From positions 1 through 64,000 of the forward strand of contig NZ_LBMG01000012.1 in assembly GCF_001005315.1 (NCBI RefSeq): 64,000 nt of DNA, in the 5' to 3' direction. The DNA comes from Kordia jejudonensis. GTDB lineage: Bacteria > Bacteroidota > Bacteroidia > Flavobacteriales > Flavobacteriaceae. The notes under the pieces are model-generated. The model was given only the letters and a program-made list of their open reading frames with translations, was not told the DNA's origin and made no database searches. A program made the translations under genes and the position numbers. Shown one piece after another: positions 45,443-54,954 of the stretch. The stretch's first letter is position 1; each line of letters starts with the position of its first letter.

Positions 45443-45925
45443 TTATAACTTTGTTTGATCAAAAAAGAAATAGGGAACTAAGTGTCCTTTTTTAGATAAG
45501 TAGATATCAATACAAAACGCATATAGTTTTTCGTTTTCAACTACAAATAGGGCAAGTGGTTCTCCTCCAGAAACCATAAAATATACCTTTCCAGCTCCTT
45601 TGTAAACTACCTCTTTATAATCTTTGTGTATAAATTTATCTTTTTCAATGATTTCATACATTGAATTATTTTTTCTGAAATCCTTTCTAATGTATGCGAC
45701 TATTTCTTCAAGATATCTTTTGTGAATTTTCTGGTTATCTTCTGAAAGCGTTTGTTTTTTTTCAAAATATTCAGGAATCATAAAAGCCTCAATGTCTTGA
45801 AATGTGTACGAATCACTTTTGAAAATTTTCGTAATGAAATCTTCTAAGAGATCTTCAGATGCTGATTTTTTGCTCGTGCAAGAAGTGAAGAGTGTTAGAC
45901 TTAGGCATAGAATTAAATATCTCAT
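45443..45925 (-). CDS. Small lipoprotein of unknown function
   Basis: From ATG 45925 (160 residues) the signal YLILCLSLTLFTSCTSKK is a clear lipobox; the longer ORF from 46072 overlaps rodA and is not used. The mature part is alpha/beta and Lys/Glu-rich, ending KGHLVPYFFFDQTKL. It lies 19 nt downstream of rodA on the same strand but is not a known member of that operon. The 209 nt upstream-side gap to the VKOR gene (45234-45442) shows nothing. Confidence 0.75.
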   Translation of the reverse strand: MRYLILCLSLTLFTSCTSKKSASEDLLEDFITKIFKSDSYTFQDIEAFMIPEYFEKKQTLSEDNQKIHKRYLEEIVAYIRKDFRKNNSMYEIIEKDKFIHKDYKEVVYKGAGKVYFMVSGGEPLALFVVENEKLYAFCIDIYLSKKGHLVPYFFFDQTKL

Positions 45926-45944
45926 AGATTTAAATTGTGAATCT

Positions 45945-47258
45945 TTACCACTCATTAATACGATTGGCATCAAGCTTAATAAATATAAAGAGTAAAATAG
46001 TAAATCCCCAAAGTCCTGAACCTCCATAACTAAAGAAAGGGAGTGGAATTCCAACCGTTGGAAACAAGCCAATAACCATTCCTATATTTATAGCAAAATG
46101 GAAAAATAATATGGCGGCGACACTGTAGCCATACACGCGACTAAACTTGTTTTTTTGTTGCTCGGCTCGGTTCAAAATCCGCAAGAGTAACACCACAAAT
46201 AGAAAGATAACAATAGCGCTTCCTAGAAATCCCCATTCTTCACTTACGGTGGTAAAAATGTAGTCAGTGTCTTGGGCAGGCACAAAATCTCCTCGTGTGC
46301 GTGTTCCTTTTAACCAACCTTTTCCCCAAAAACCTCCTGAACCAATTGCAATTTCAGATTGATTGGTGTTAAAGCCAAAGGTTTTTCGCATCTTTTCAAG
46401 CTTTACAGGATCTTTTTCTAAACCTAATACTAACGTAAACCGATCGCGATGGTGTTGTTTAAATACATTGTAAAAAATATAGTTTACCGCCAAAATGAAC
46501 ATAATAGCAGTCACCAATGAAGTAATGGCTAATGAAGTCTGTCGTTTTCGTTTTAATTGCTTTCTAAAGAAATAAAAGATACACACCAAACCAATAATCA
46601 GCGTAGCAACAATGGTAATTATGTAGCCTAATTTTAAGGTAATGATAAAGAGTAAAATTAGTAAAAGACCAATCCATAAATAAATTGCTGGCAAACCTTC
46701 TCTATACATGACAAAGAAAAAAGCCATATATACCATGGCGCTTCCTGCATCGGGTTGTAGCATAATGAGCAAAGGTGGCGACAAGATGATGGCAAAAGCA
46801 ATAAGTTGATGCTTGAAGTTGTAAATATTTGTTTGAATGTCACTAAGAAACTTAGCCAATGCTAATACGGTGGTCACTTTTGCAAATTCAGAAGGTTGCA
46901 ACGTAAATCCGCCAATAGCATACCATGAAGTAGCGCCATTAATGTTTTTTCCAAAAATGATAACACCTATCAAACTCAGTAATCCTGCAATGTATATAAT
47001 ACTGGAAAATCGTTCATAGAATTTGGCTTCTATGGAAAGAATTAAAATGATTAAAAAGATACTTGTAATAATAAATACCAACTGTTTTCCATACAATTCG
47101 CTCATGTCTAAAAACCCTGTAGAAGCGGTAGTTACAGATGCTGAGTAAATATTTATCCAGCCAATTCCAACTAGCAGAAAGTAGAGGAGAATGGAAAACC
47201 AATCAATTTTTTTTATAAATTTTACTTCTCTACTCATTAATGGTAAAAGGTTCTCCAC
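45945..47258 (-). CDS. rodA: RodA, peptidoglycan polymerase of the elongasome
   Basis: SEDS-family glycosyltransferase working with PBP2. 437 residues with about ten helices; motifs QPSEFAKVTTVLALAKFLSD (about 126-145), LIMLQPDAGSAMVYMAFFF (about 164-182, with the catalytic Asp), ERFTLVLGLE and the C-terminal FPTVGIPLPFFSYGGSGL typical of the family. Its start overlaps the PBP2 end by 29 nt. Confidence 0.96.
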   Translation of the reverse strand: MENLLPLMSREVKFIKKIDWFSILLYFLLVGIGWINIYSASVTTASTGFLDMSELYGKQLVFIITSIFLIILILSIEAKFYERFSSIIYIAGLLSLIGVIIFGKNINGATSWYAIGGFTLQPSEFAKVTTVLALAKFLSDIQTNIYNFKHQLIAFAIILSPPLLIMLQPDAGSAMVYMAFFFVMYREGLPAIYLWIGLLLILLFIITLKLGYIITIVATLIIGLVCIFYFFRKQLKRKRQTSLAITSLVTAIMFILAVNYIFYNVFKQHHRDRFTLVLGLEKDPVKLEKMRKTFGFNTNQSEIAIGSGGFWGKGWLKGTRTRGDFVPAQDTDYIFTTVSEEWGFLGSAIVIFLFVVLLLRILNRAEQQKNKFSRVYGYSVAAILFFHFAINIGMVIGLFPTVGIPLPFFSYGGSGLWGFTILLFIFIKLDANRINEW

Positions 47259-49113
47259 TTAGTGGCTTTGCATATTCATCTTCTAAACTCTTCTCTAAGA
47301 CGAGTTTTTCCATCGCTTTCAAGGTTATTTCGCCTTTTAAGTATTTCTCAATCATTAAACTAGATATCTTTCCAGCCCAGCGAGCGCCATAGTATCCATT
47401 TTCTACAAAAACGGCAATGGCAATTTTCGGATTGTCCTTTGGTGCAAATGCTACAAATATGGAATGATCGGTTAGCTGCGTTCGGACACTATCAATAATT
47501 GCAAAGTTTTCAGCGGTTCCAGTTTTTCCACAAATTTCAATACCAGGAACATTTAACCATTTCGCAGTTCCACCTTTTTTCATACTAAATACATCGTGCA
47601 TTCCCTGAATGACAGGTTCAAAATGCTCTTTGTCAATCGTAGTATATTTTGGTTTTGTAAAATGATCGTTCTCAATAGGTTTTCCATCAATAGATTTGAT
47701 AATATGCGGTGTAAAATAATGACCTCTATTCGCAATTGTTGCCGTCATGTGTGCCAACTGAATTGGCGTCATTTCTACTTGCCCTTGTCCGATAGCATTC
47801 GAAATGGTGTTTAGCACATGCCATTTGTTATGTTTGAAATAACTATCTGTGTAATAATCACCTGTTGGAATTCTCCCTTTTCGTCCAGTTGATAAGTCAT
47901 TGTCAAAATAATCGCCCAAGCCAAAACTTTTGATATGATTACTCCAAACGTTCATTCCTTCACGTGGTGTTTCGTAGTTACTAATAATTTGTCGGTATGC
48001 ATTGGCAAAATAGGCATTACACGATTTGGCAACTCCATTAACAACATTTCGTTTTCCGCTTCCACAGTGACAACCCATTTTTCGGCCACTACGTCCATAT
48101 ATATAGCCATTACGGCAGGTATATGTGGTTTGTGGCGTAATGACTTCTTCCTGCAAAGCTACCAAAGCATTTAGCGTTTTAAATGGAGAACCTGGAGGAT
48201 ACATCGCTAATAAACCTCTGTCGTATAATGGTTTGTTGATAGAGTCGTAATGTAATTTTGTGTAGTTTTTAGAACGTTTTCTCCCTACCAATAAGTTTGG
48301 ATTATAGCTTGGTGCCGTAACTAAGGCGAGTATTTCTCCCGAAGAAGGTTCAATAGCTACAATGCCACCACGTTTGTTAATCATTAACTTTTCGCCGTAT
48401 TCTTGTAGTTTGCTATCAATTGTGATTTGAATGTCTCTTCCATTCACGGCAAGTGTATCATGACGACCATTTTTGTACGAACCTAATACTTTATTGTGAA
48501 TGTCTTTTTGAATATATTTTACACCTTTTACACCGCGTAAAACGTCTTCATATGATTTTTCAATTCCTGTTTTTCCAATTAATTCGCCCGATTGATAATA
48601 TGGATTTTTTTCTAAATCAGCATTGTTTACTTCTGCAATAGAACCTAATACATTGGCTCCAACAGCCGTTTGATAGTTACGAATGGAACGTTTTTGAATG
48701 TAAAAACCTTTAAAACGATGCATTTTCTCTTGAAGATACGCGTAGTCTTTCTTTGCCATTTGTGCAACAAATACAGACGGAATACGCCAAGAATACCGTT
48801 TCGCTTTTTCAATTTTCTTTTGATATTCTTCTTCCGTGATTTTTAATAATTTACAGAACTGAGGAATATCAAATTCTTTTACTTCTCTAGGAATAACCAT
48901 CACATCATACGATGGCTGATTGGCAACGAGTAAAACACCATTTCGGTCGTATACATAACCACGTTGCGGATAATCATATACGGTTTTTATAGCACTGTCG
49001 TTTGTCAAATCTGTGGCAACGACATTATCATTAAACAATTGCAAATACGAAAGTCTTCCTGTGTAGATAACTCCAACAGAAATGATAACAAAGTATAACA
49101 ACAGCTTTCTCAT
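47230..49113 (-). CDS. mrdA: Penicillin-binding protein 2
   Basis: Transpeptidase of the elongasome. 627 residues with an N-terminal anchor (LLLYFVIISVGVIYTGRLSYL), a PBP dimerisation domain, and the transpeptidase with motif 1 PPGSPFK (Ser-x-x-Lys), motif 2 KSCN and motif 3 GKTGTAE. It overlaps mreD by 4 nt (ATGA) and rodA by 29 nt, giving tight co-expression. Confidence 0.96.
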   Translation of the reverse strand: MRKLLLYFVIISVGVIYTGRLSYLQLFNDNVVATDLTNDSAIKTVYDYPQRGYVYDRNGVLLVANQPSYDVMVIPREVKEFDIPQFCKLLKITEEEYQKKIEKAKRYSWRIPSVFVAQMAKKDYAYLQEKMHRFKGFYIQKRSIRNYQTAVGANVLGSIAEVNNADLEKNPYYQSGELIGKTGIEKSYEDVLRGVKGVKYIQKDIHNKVLGSYKNGRHDTLAVNGRDIQITIDSKLQEYGEKLMINKRGGIVAIEPSSGEILALVTAPSYNPNLLVGRKRSKNYTKLHYDSINKPLYDRGLLAMYPPGSPFKTLNALVALQEEVITPQTTYTCRNGYIYGRSGRKMGCHCGSGKRNVVNGVAKSCNAYFANAYRQIISNYETPREGMNVWSNHIKSFGLGDYFDNDLSTGRKGRIPTGDYYTDSYFKHNKWHVLNTISNAIGQGQVEMTPIQLAHMTATIANRGHYFTPHIIKSIDGKPIENDHFTKPKYTTIDKEHFEPVIQGMHDVFSMKKGGTAKWLNVPGIEICGKTGTAENFAIIDSVRTQLTDHSIFVAFAPKDNPKIAIAVFVENGYYGARWAGKISSLMIEKYLKGEITLKAMEKLVLEKSLEDEYAKPLSGEPFTINE

Positions 49114-49616
49114 GAATTTTTTCGACTAAAAAAGGTTACAGATAGTGTGATGACTAGTATGGTAAAGATACCAAAGAATAACGTGTTTCTCAATACAATA
49201 AGTATGTTAGAAATGTTAAATATTTCTAACAAAAACACAAAAAAGTGATGGATAAATGTAAGAATTATAATGTACAGCATTCGTTGTCCAAAAGCAGTAT
49301 TTTCTAGTTTTATAGATTGATGCTCGTAACTGATTCCGAAAGAAAATCGCAATACAAAAGGTCTTATGTAAGCAATAATAACACAAGCTGCAGCATGTGC
49401 ACCGCCAGTATCTGAAAACATATCAATGGTTAGTCCTAATATAAAAGCAATTACCAAGAACAAGCTTTTGTTGGCGTTAAATGGAAATAAAAGCAAAAAA
49501 TAGATATACACCAACGGATTTATATAGCCCAAAAAGTCAATGTGGTTGCAAATTAATACTTGCACCAACACAGCAATTACGAATCGTACACTATTCCAAA
49601 AAACAACTGTACCCAT
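49110..49616 (-). CDS. mreD: MreD, rod-shape protein
   Basis: 168 residues with five to six membrane helices and few charged residues, as expected for MreD. Sequence similarity within this family is low; the call rests on size, topology and its place between mreC and mrdA. The motif LGLTIDMFSDTGGAHAAACV is typical of flavobacterial MreD. Confidence 0.9.
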   Translation of the reverse strand: MGTVVFWNSVRFVIAVLVQVLICNHIDFLGYINPLVYIYFLLLFPFNANKSLFLVIAFILGLTIDMFSDTGGAHAAACVIIAYIRPFVLRFSFGISYEHQSIKLENTAFGQRMLYIIILTFIHHFFVFLLEIFNISNILIVLRNTLFFGIFTILVITLSVTFFSRKNS

Positions 49617-50438
49617 TTAATTTTCAGGTGCTAATAAATTATCAATTTCTTCTCGGTATAAATTTTCAATGACATATATATTTTCCAAATTGGTCATATC
49701 ATTAAACAATTGTACATCTACAACATACAAATTTTCTTTTGTATTTAATTTAAAATCTTTGATCATTCCAATAGGAATTCCTTTTGGGAATAACGTAGAA
49801 TCTCCTCCAGTAATAATCGTATCATTAACGTTAAAAGTGGCAAGTTTTTCCACATCTTCTAGTTGCACTACATTTGCATTTTTTCCATTCCACGTCAGTG
49901 TTCCATAGAAGTTGGTATTCTTTATTTTGGCATTGATTTTCGAATTGGAATTCAAAATACTAATGACTGTTGCATGACTTCCACCAACTCTATCTACCAC
50001 ACCAATAATTCCGTTTGGAGTAATTACGCCCATATCTGTTTTGATACTGTCCGAGCTTCCTTTGTTGATCAAAATAATATTGTCAATTTTAGAATAACTG
50101 TTTTTAATGATTTTTCCAGCACGAAACAAATAATCCGTACCAAACGAAGTACTATCTATATATTGAATGTTTGTCAAGCTATCTTCCTTGCTAAATAATA
50201 GGCTTTTTAACCTACGATTTTCTTCAACGAGTTTTTCATTTTCAGATTTCAGTGAGAAATAGGATGAAACACCATTTGCTTGTTCGTAAATTCCGCCCGT
50301 TAACCAATTGGCAGAATTGATAAACTTACTTTTGTGATAGGAATGTGATTGAATCGTAAAAACCAACGATATAAACAGCAACAGCATAAAAAGAATAAAA
50401 TTTTTATTCCTTATCAGAAAATTAAGAATCTGTTGCAT
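49617..50438 (-). CDS. mreC: MreC, rod-shape protein
   Basis: 273 residues. One N-terminal helix (FILFMLLLFISLVFTIQ) precedes a coiled coil (about 60-90, SLKSENEKLVEENRRLKSLL) and the double beta-barrel periplasmic domain with GSSDSIKTDMGVITPNGIIGVVDRVGGSHATVI and ITGGDSTLFPKGIPIG. It links MreB to PBP2. It starts 13 nt after mreB. Confidence 0.95.
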   Translation of the reverse strand: MQQILNFLIRNKNFILFMLLLFISLVFTIQSHSYHKSKFINSANWLTGGIYEQANGVSSYFSLKSENEKLVEENRRLKSLLFSKEDSLTNIQYIDSTSFGTDYLFRAGKIIKNSYSKIDNIILINKGSSDSIKTDMGVITPNGIIGVVDRVGGSHATVISILNSNSKINAKIKNTNFYGTLTWNGKNANVVQLEDVEKLATFNVNDTIITGGDSTLFPKGIPIGMIKDFKLNTKENLYVVDVQLFNDMTNLENIYVIENLYREEIDNLLAPEN

Positions 50439-50451
50439 GGATTATATGTTC

Positions 50452-51480
50452 TTATTTAATCAATACACTTTTGAATTTGCTTAGGTTTTTCAGGGTAATT
50501 CCTGTTCCACGTACTACAGCACGTAATGGATCTTCGGCAATATATACAGGTAAATCTGTTTTTTGAGAAAGACGTTTGTCCAATCCGCGTAACATAGATC
50601 CACCACCAGCAAGATAGATTCCTGTGTTGTAAATATCAGCCGCTAATTCTGGCGGAGTTTGTGATAAGGTTTCCATAACCGCATCTTCAATACGTAAGAT
50701 CGATTTGTCTAAGGCTTTGGCAACTTCACGATATGAAATTTGAACTTGCTTTGGTTTTCCTGTAAGTAAATCACGTCCTTGTACTGACATTTCTTCTGGC
50801 GGAACTTCTAAATCTTCTGTTGCTGCTCCAATTTGAATTTTAATCTTTTCCGCAGTACGTTCTCCCACATATAAGTTATGTTGTGTACGCATGTAGTATA
50901 CAATATCGTTGGTAAATACGTCACCGGCAACTTTTACCGATTTGTCACAGACAATTCCGCCCAAAGCGATAACTGCAATTTCCGTAGTTCCACCACCGAT
51001 ATCAACAATCATGTTTCCTTTTGGTTGCATGATATCGACACCGATACCAATAGCCGCAGCCATGGGTTCGTGTATCAAATACACTTCTTTTCCATTGACA
51101 CGCTCGGCAGATTCTTTTACCGCTCGCATTTCTACTTCTGTAATTCCTGATGGAATACAAATAACCATACGAAGCGAAGGTGGGAAGAGTTTCTTTTTGA
51201 GCGCTGGAATATTTTTTATAAACAGACTGATCATTTTTTCAGAAGCATCAAAATCGGCAATTACACCATCTTTCAATGGACGAATCGTTTTGATGTTCTC
51301 ATGGGTTTTTCCTTGCATACGAGCAGCTTCCTGTCCGACAGCAATAATTTTATTGGTAATTCTGTCCCTGGCGACAATAGATGGACTGTCTACAACTACT
51401 TTGTCATTGTGAATGATCAACGTGTTTGCCGTTCCTAAATCTATTGCTATTTCCTCCGTTAAGAAATCAAAAAATCCCAT
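50452..51480 (-). CDS. mreB: MreB, bacterial actin of the elongasome
   Basis: 342 residues. Actin-fold signatures: IDLGTANTLIIHNDKVV (phosphate 1, about 14-30), VCIPSGITEVEMRAVKESAE, VDIGGGTTEIAVIALGG (phosphate 2, about 159-175) and LAGGGSMLRGLDKRL (adenosine, about 288-302). It heads the mreBCD-mrdA-rodA operon, which follows purH after about 67 nt on the same strand. Confidence 0.97.
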   Translation of the reverse strand: MGFFDFLTEEIAIDLGTANTLIIHNDKVVVDSPSIVARDRITNKIIAVGQEAARMQGKTHENIKTIRPLKDGVIADFDASEKMISLFIKNIPALKKKLFPPSLRMVICIPSGITEVEMRAVKESAERVNGKEVYLIHEPMAAAIGIGVDIMQPKGNMIVDIGGGTTEIAVIALGGIVCDKSVKVAGDVFTNDIVYYMRTQHNLYVGERTAEKIKIQIGAATEDLEVPPEEMSVQGRDLLTGKPKQVQISYREVAKALDKSILRIEDAVMETLSQTPPELAADIYNTGIYLAGGGSMLRGLDKRLSQKTDLPVYIAEDPLRAVVRGTGITLKNLSKFKSVLIK

Positions 51481-51547
51481 GTGTTTTGTCTGCTGTTTGT
51501 ATGTGTTTTGTAATTCAGTGCTAGTGACTTACAAAGGTATAAAAATT

Positions 51548-53080
51548 TTAATGTTTAAAGTGTCTTGTGCCAGTAAATACCATAGCAACATCATTAGAAT
51601 TACAATAATCGATACTCAATTGATCTTTTATTGATCCACCTGGTTGAATTACGGCTTTTATTCCTGCATTATTTGCAATTTCTACACAATCAGGAAACGG
51701 GAAAAATGCATCACTTGCCATGACTGCGCCGTCAAGGTCAAAGTTGAAGCTATTTGCCTTTACAATGGATTGATTTAACGCATCAACTCTACTCGTTTGT
51801 CCTGTTCCGCTTGCACACAATTGTTTGTTTTTTACCAAAACGATTGTGTTTGATTTTGTATGCTTACACAATTTAGAAGCAAATAATAAGTCTTCAAGTT
51901 GTGTTTCTGTTGGTTTTAATTCGGTAGCGTATGTTAAACCTTCTAGCGTATCTGTTTTTCCATCTTTATCTTGAAGTAAGATTCCATTTAAGCAAGTACG
52001 AACTTGCATTTCAGGTAACGCAACTTCATTTTGAATTAAAATGATTCTGTTTTTCTTTCCTTTTAAAACGTCTAACGCATCTGTGTCGTATTCTGGAGCA
52101 ATGACAACTTCGCAGAAAAGTTTGTGAATTTCCTCAGCGGTTGGCTTGTCAATTTTTGTATTTGAAATTAAGATTCCTCCAAAAGCAGAAACTGGATCGC
52201 CCGCTAAAGCATCTATATATGCTTGATGAATGGTGTCGCGCGTCGCAAAGCCACAAGCATTGTTGTGTTTTAAAATGGCAAATGTTGGCGCGTCGTTTGT
52301 AAACTCGTTCATTAGGTTTACTGCGGCATCAACATCTAATAGGTTGTTATAACTTAGTTCTTTTCCATGTAATTTTTGGAACATTTCATCGAATTTTCCA
52401 AAGAAGAATCCTCTTTGATGTGGATTTTCTCCGTAGCGCAATACTTTTCCTTCCGTTTCGCTCACTTTCAATGCAGGAATTGCATGATCTTGATTGAAAT
52501 AGTTAAAGATTGCCGTATCATAGTGTGAAGAAATATTGAATGCTTTTGCGGCAAACGTTTTTCTATCTTCTATTGAAAAAGAACCTTCTTGCGTTTCTAA
52601 TAAGTGCAAAAAGTTTTCGTAATCGTTTACTGAAGATACACAAAGTACATCTGCAAAGTTTTTCGCCGCAGCTCTGATTAACGAAATTCCTCCAATATCA
52701 ATTTTTTCTATAATATCTTGTTCAGCAGCTCCAGAAGCCACTGTTTTTTCAAACGGATATAAATCTACAATAACAATATCGAGTTGTGGAATTTCATATT
52801 GTTCTAATTCAGCAACATCACTTTCGTTGTTTTGACGGTTTAAAATTCCTCCAAATACTTTTGGATGCAATGTTTTTACACGTCCGCCCAAAATAGAAGG
52901 ATAAGAAGTTACATCTTCAACAGGAACGACAGGAATACCAAGGTCTTTGATAAATTTTTCTGTGCCTCCTGTGGAGTAAATGGTAATGTTTAAAGCGTGA
53001 AGTTTTTCAACAATTGGAGCTAATCCATCTTTGCTGAAGACCGAAATTAAAGCGGATGTTGCTTGTTTTAGGGAATTCAT
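51548..53080 (-). CDS. purH: PurH, AICAR transformylase / IMP cyclohydrolase
   Basis: Last two steps of IMP synthesis. From ATG 53080 (510 residues); an ATG at 53119 would add an atypical N terminus. The MGS-like cyclohydrolase domain (1-200) has SALISVFSKDGLAPIVEKL and YSTGGTEKFIKDLG. The transformylase domain has LRYGENPHQRGFFF, the catalytic Lys-His pair in FAILKHNNACGFA, and AVMASDAFFPFPDCVE. The C terminus FTGTRHFKH is conserved. No riboswitch is evident in the 268 nt before it. Confidence 0.97.
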   Translation of the reverse strand: MNSLKQATSALISVFSKDGLAPIVEKLHALNITIYSTGGTEKFIKDLGIPVVPVEDVTSYPSILGGRVKTLHPKVFGGILNRQNNESDVAELEQYEIPQLDIVIVDLYPFEKTVASGAAEQDIIEKIDIGGISLIRAAAKNFADVLCVSSVNDYENFLHLLETQEGSFSIEDRKTFAAKAFNISSHYDTAIFNYFNQDHAIPALKVSETEGKVLRYGENPHQRGFFFGKFDEMFQKLHGKELSYNNLLDVDAAVNLMNEFTNDAPTFAILKHNNACGFATRDTIHQAYIDALAGDPVSAFGGILISNTKIDKPTAEEIHKLFCEVVIAPEYDTDALDVLKGKKNRIILIQNEVALPEMQVRTCLNGILLQDKDGKTDTLEGLTYATELKPTETQLEDLLFASKLCKHTKSNTIVLVKNKQLCASGTGQTSRVDALNQSIVKANSFNFDLDGAVMASDAFFPFPDCVEIANNAGIKAVIQPGGSIKDQLSIDYCNSNDVAMVFTGTRHFKH

Positions 53081-53224
53081 TCGAGTTACGTTGTTAATTG
53101 TGTTGTTGTGAAGCTGCAAAAGTAATAATTAACACCTAAAAAACACGTTCTTATCTAAATAAAAATAGAGAATTTGTACTGGTTAATACAATTGGTAGAA
53201 TTGATGCGAAAATTAACTCATAAA

Positions 53225-53263
53225 AAAACTGACGAACAGGTTAAAATTCCATTCGTCAGTTTT
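53225..53263 (-). terminator. Hairpin downstream of the GAF protein gene
   Basis: AAAACTGACGAA (53225-53236) pairs with TTCGTCAGTTTT (53252-53263) over 12 bp. T-runs occur on both sides (TTTTTTT on the minus strand). It ends the GAF gene transcript before purH. Confidence 0.75.
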
Positions 53264-53348
53264 AATTTTTTAGATCCTGAGTCAAGCTCAGCATCGCGTT
53301 TTATTGTAAGCTAAAAAGTTTCTAGCAGCAGTATCTCAATTCTCATTA

Positions 53349-53807
53349 CTAACTAAGAATTTCCGCCACTTTCGCATTGATAAATTCCAAAAACTCTTCG
53401 TCTTCTTTGGTAAATGGATCTACTGTGTGCGAATCAATATCAATTTGTCCAATGTTTTCGCCATTTAGGAATAACGGAATTACAATTTCGGCTTTTACGT
53501 AGATACTGCAAGAAATGTAGTTGTCCTGTGCTTTTACATCTGGCACTAAGAAGTTTTCGTTAGAAACGGCTACTTGTCCGCAAATTCCTTTTCCGAATGG
53601 AATGATGGTATGATCTGTTGGTTCGCCAGCAAATGCTCGTAGTTTTAATTCAGGTTTGTCGCCGTTTTTAAAGTAAAATCCAACCCAATCATAATATTCA
53701 AAGTTTTCTTGTAATAATTCGCAAACTTTCGTCATACGATCGTCTACAGAAAGTGATTCGTTTGCTAATATTTCAGTTACTTGTGGTTTGTATGTTGCAA
53801 ATTTCAT
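53349..53807 (-). CDS. GAF-domain protein, free methionine-R-sulfoxide reductase-like
   Basis: From ATG 53807 (152 residues; the ATG at 53831 adds eight extra residues). A single GAF domain: YYDWVGFYFKNGDKPELKLRAFAGEP, IPFGKGICGQVAV and NYISCSIYVKAEIVIPLF, with Cys at the positions expected for redox or substrate-binding Cys in the fRMsr family. The third family Cys is not clear, so enzymatic activity is likely but unproven. It stands alone. Confidence 0.85.
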   Translation of the reverse strand: MKFATYKPQVTEILANESLSVDDRMTKVCELLQENFEYYDWVGFYFKNGDKPELKLRAFAGEPTDHTIIPFGKGICGQVAVSNENFLVPDVKAQDNYISCSIYVKAEIVIPLFLNGENIGQIDIDSHTVDPFTKEDEEFLEFINAKVAEILS

Positions 53808-53978
53808 GTATGCTAATTTTTTAATGAACACAAAAATAGTCGAAAAAAGTATAAAAATCTTTCTCTAGTTATCGAATAAAGTTGTCTGAAAAAGCAAATG
53901 AACAAAATTTATTAAAAATGTGAGATTTTCAACGGCTTTTGCAGTAAGTTTGTAGGAGTTGCATCTTTAATTTGAATT

Positions 53979-54506
53979 GTGTTAGAAACTATTCTTCGGT
54001 ATAAATCAGCATTGGGATTTATTTTAAAATTCTTCATTGTGTACATCGTTTTAACGTTTGTGTACAGTTTGTATTTGTCAAATTTTGAAGGAGAACCCGA
54101 TGGAGTTACCCGCATTGTAGCCGATCAAACAGCGTATATTATTGATTTGTTTGGCTACAATTCACAAGTAGCACAACATGAAACAGAACCTACCATGAAG
54201 TTGTTGGTCAATGATGCGTATGTTGGACGTATTGTAGAAGGTTGCAATTCTATCAGTGTGTTGATTTTATTTATAACGTTTGTGATTGCATTTACAGGAA
54301 ATTTTAAGAATACACTTTTTTTTGCAATTATAGGAAGCGTTTGTGTGTATTTGGCAAATTTGCTTCGAATTGTAGTTTTAGGAATCGGATTGTATCGTTT
54401 TCCTGAGTATGAAAATATCTTACATCATATTGTGTTTCCAACTATTATTTACGGAATGGTGTTTTTGCTGTGGATGTTTTGGGTAAAACGATTTTCAAAA
54501 AAGTAA
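53979..54506 (+). CDS. xrtF: Exosortase XrtF
   Basis: 175 residues, five to six membrane helices. The exosortase catalytic triad is in order: Cys in IVEGCNSISVLILF (about 87-100), Arg in YLANLLRIVVLGIG (about 126-139) and His in ILHHIVFPTIIYGM. XrtF is the short, Flavobacteriia-specific type. Its substrates carry C-terminal sorting tails; none is obvious next door. The partner follows after seven bases. Confidence 0.93.
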   Translation: MLETILRYKSALGFILKFFIVYIVLTFVYSLYLSNFEGEPDGVTRIVADQTAYIIDLFGYNSQVAQHETEPTMKLLVNDAYVGRIVEGCNSISVLILFITFVIAFTGNFKNTLFFAIIGSVCVYLANLLRIVVLGIGLYRFPEYENILHHIVFPTIIYGMVFLLWMFWVKRFSKK

Positions 54507-54513
54507 TGGATGT

Positions 54514-54954
54514 ATGAGGAAGATTTGGAAATATATCGCAGCAGGTTTTTTGTTCAGTATTTTAGTATTGATTCGTGCTTTTGAGGATACACTTTTTTAT
54601 GATCCATTTCTGAATTTTTTTAAACATGATTATTTGCAAGCTTCAATTCCCACGTATGACGCTTGGCTTTTAGTTGTCAATCATATGTTTCGTTACGCGT
54701 TGAATATGCTGGTTTCGTTAGCAATTATTTACGTTGCATTTCAAAATAAACATGTGTTAAAACTTTGCGCAGCTTTGTATGCAGTCGCTTTTGTGATTTT
54801 GATTGCTTTGTATTTTTATTTTATTCAACACAATTTATCAGAAGATTATCTGCTTACTTTTTATATCCGTCGTTTTTTAATTCAGCCACTTTTTGTGTTG
54901 ATTTTATTGCCTGCATTTTATTACCAACGCAAGATTAAAAACGAAGAAGTTTAA
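54514..54954 (+). CDS. Exosortase F-associated membrane protein
   Basis: 146 residues with four membrane helices and a conserved early RAFEDTLFYDPFLNFF (about 21-36), typical of the small protein always found next to XrtF. Its task is unknown. The end overlaps the convergent paralogue gene by four bases. Confidence 0.9.
   Translation: MRKIWKYIAAGFLFSILVLIRAFEDTLFYDPFLNFFKHDYLQASIPTYDAWLLVVNHMFRYALNMLVSLAIIYVAFQNKHVLKLCAALYAVAFVILIALYFYFIQHNLSEDYLLTFYIRRFLIQPLFVLILLPAFYYQRKIKNEEV

Noticed and set aside
45926-46072. N-terminal extension of the small lipoprotein
   Set aside because: It overlaps rodA and pushes the lipobox 50 residues inward; the ATG at 45925 gives a normal lipoprotein signal.
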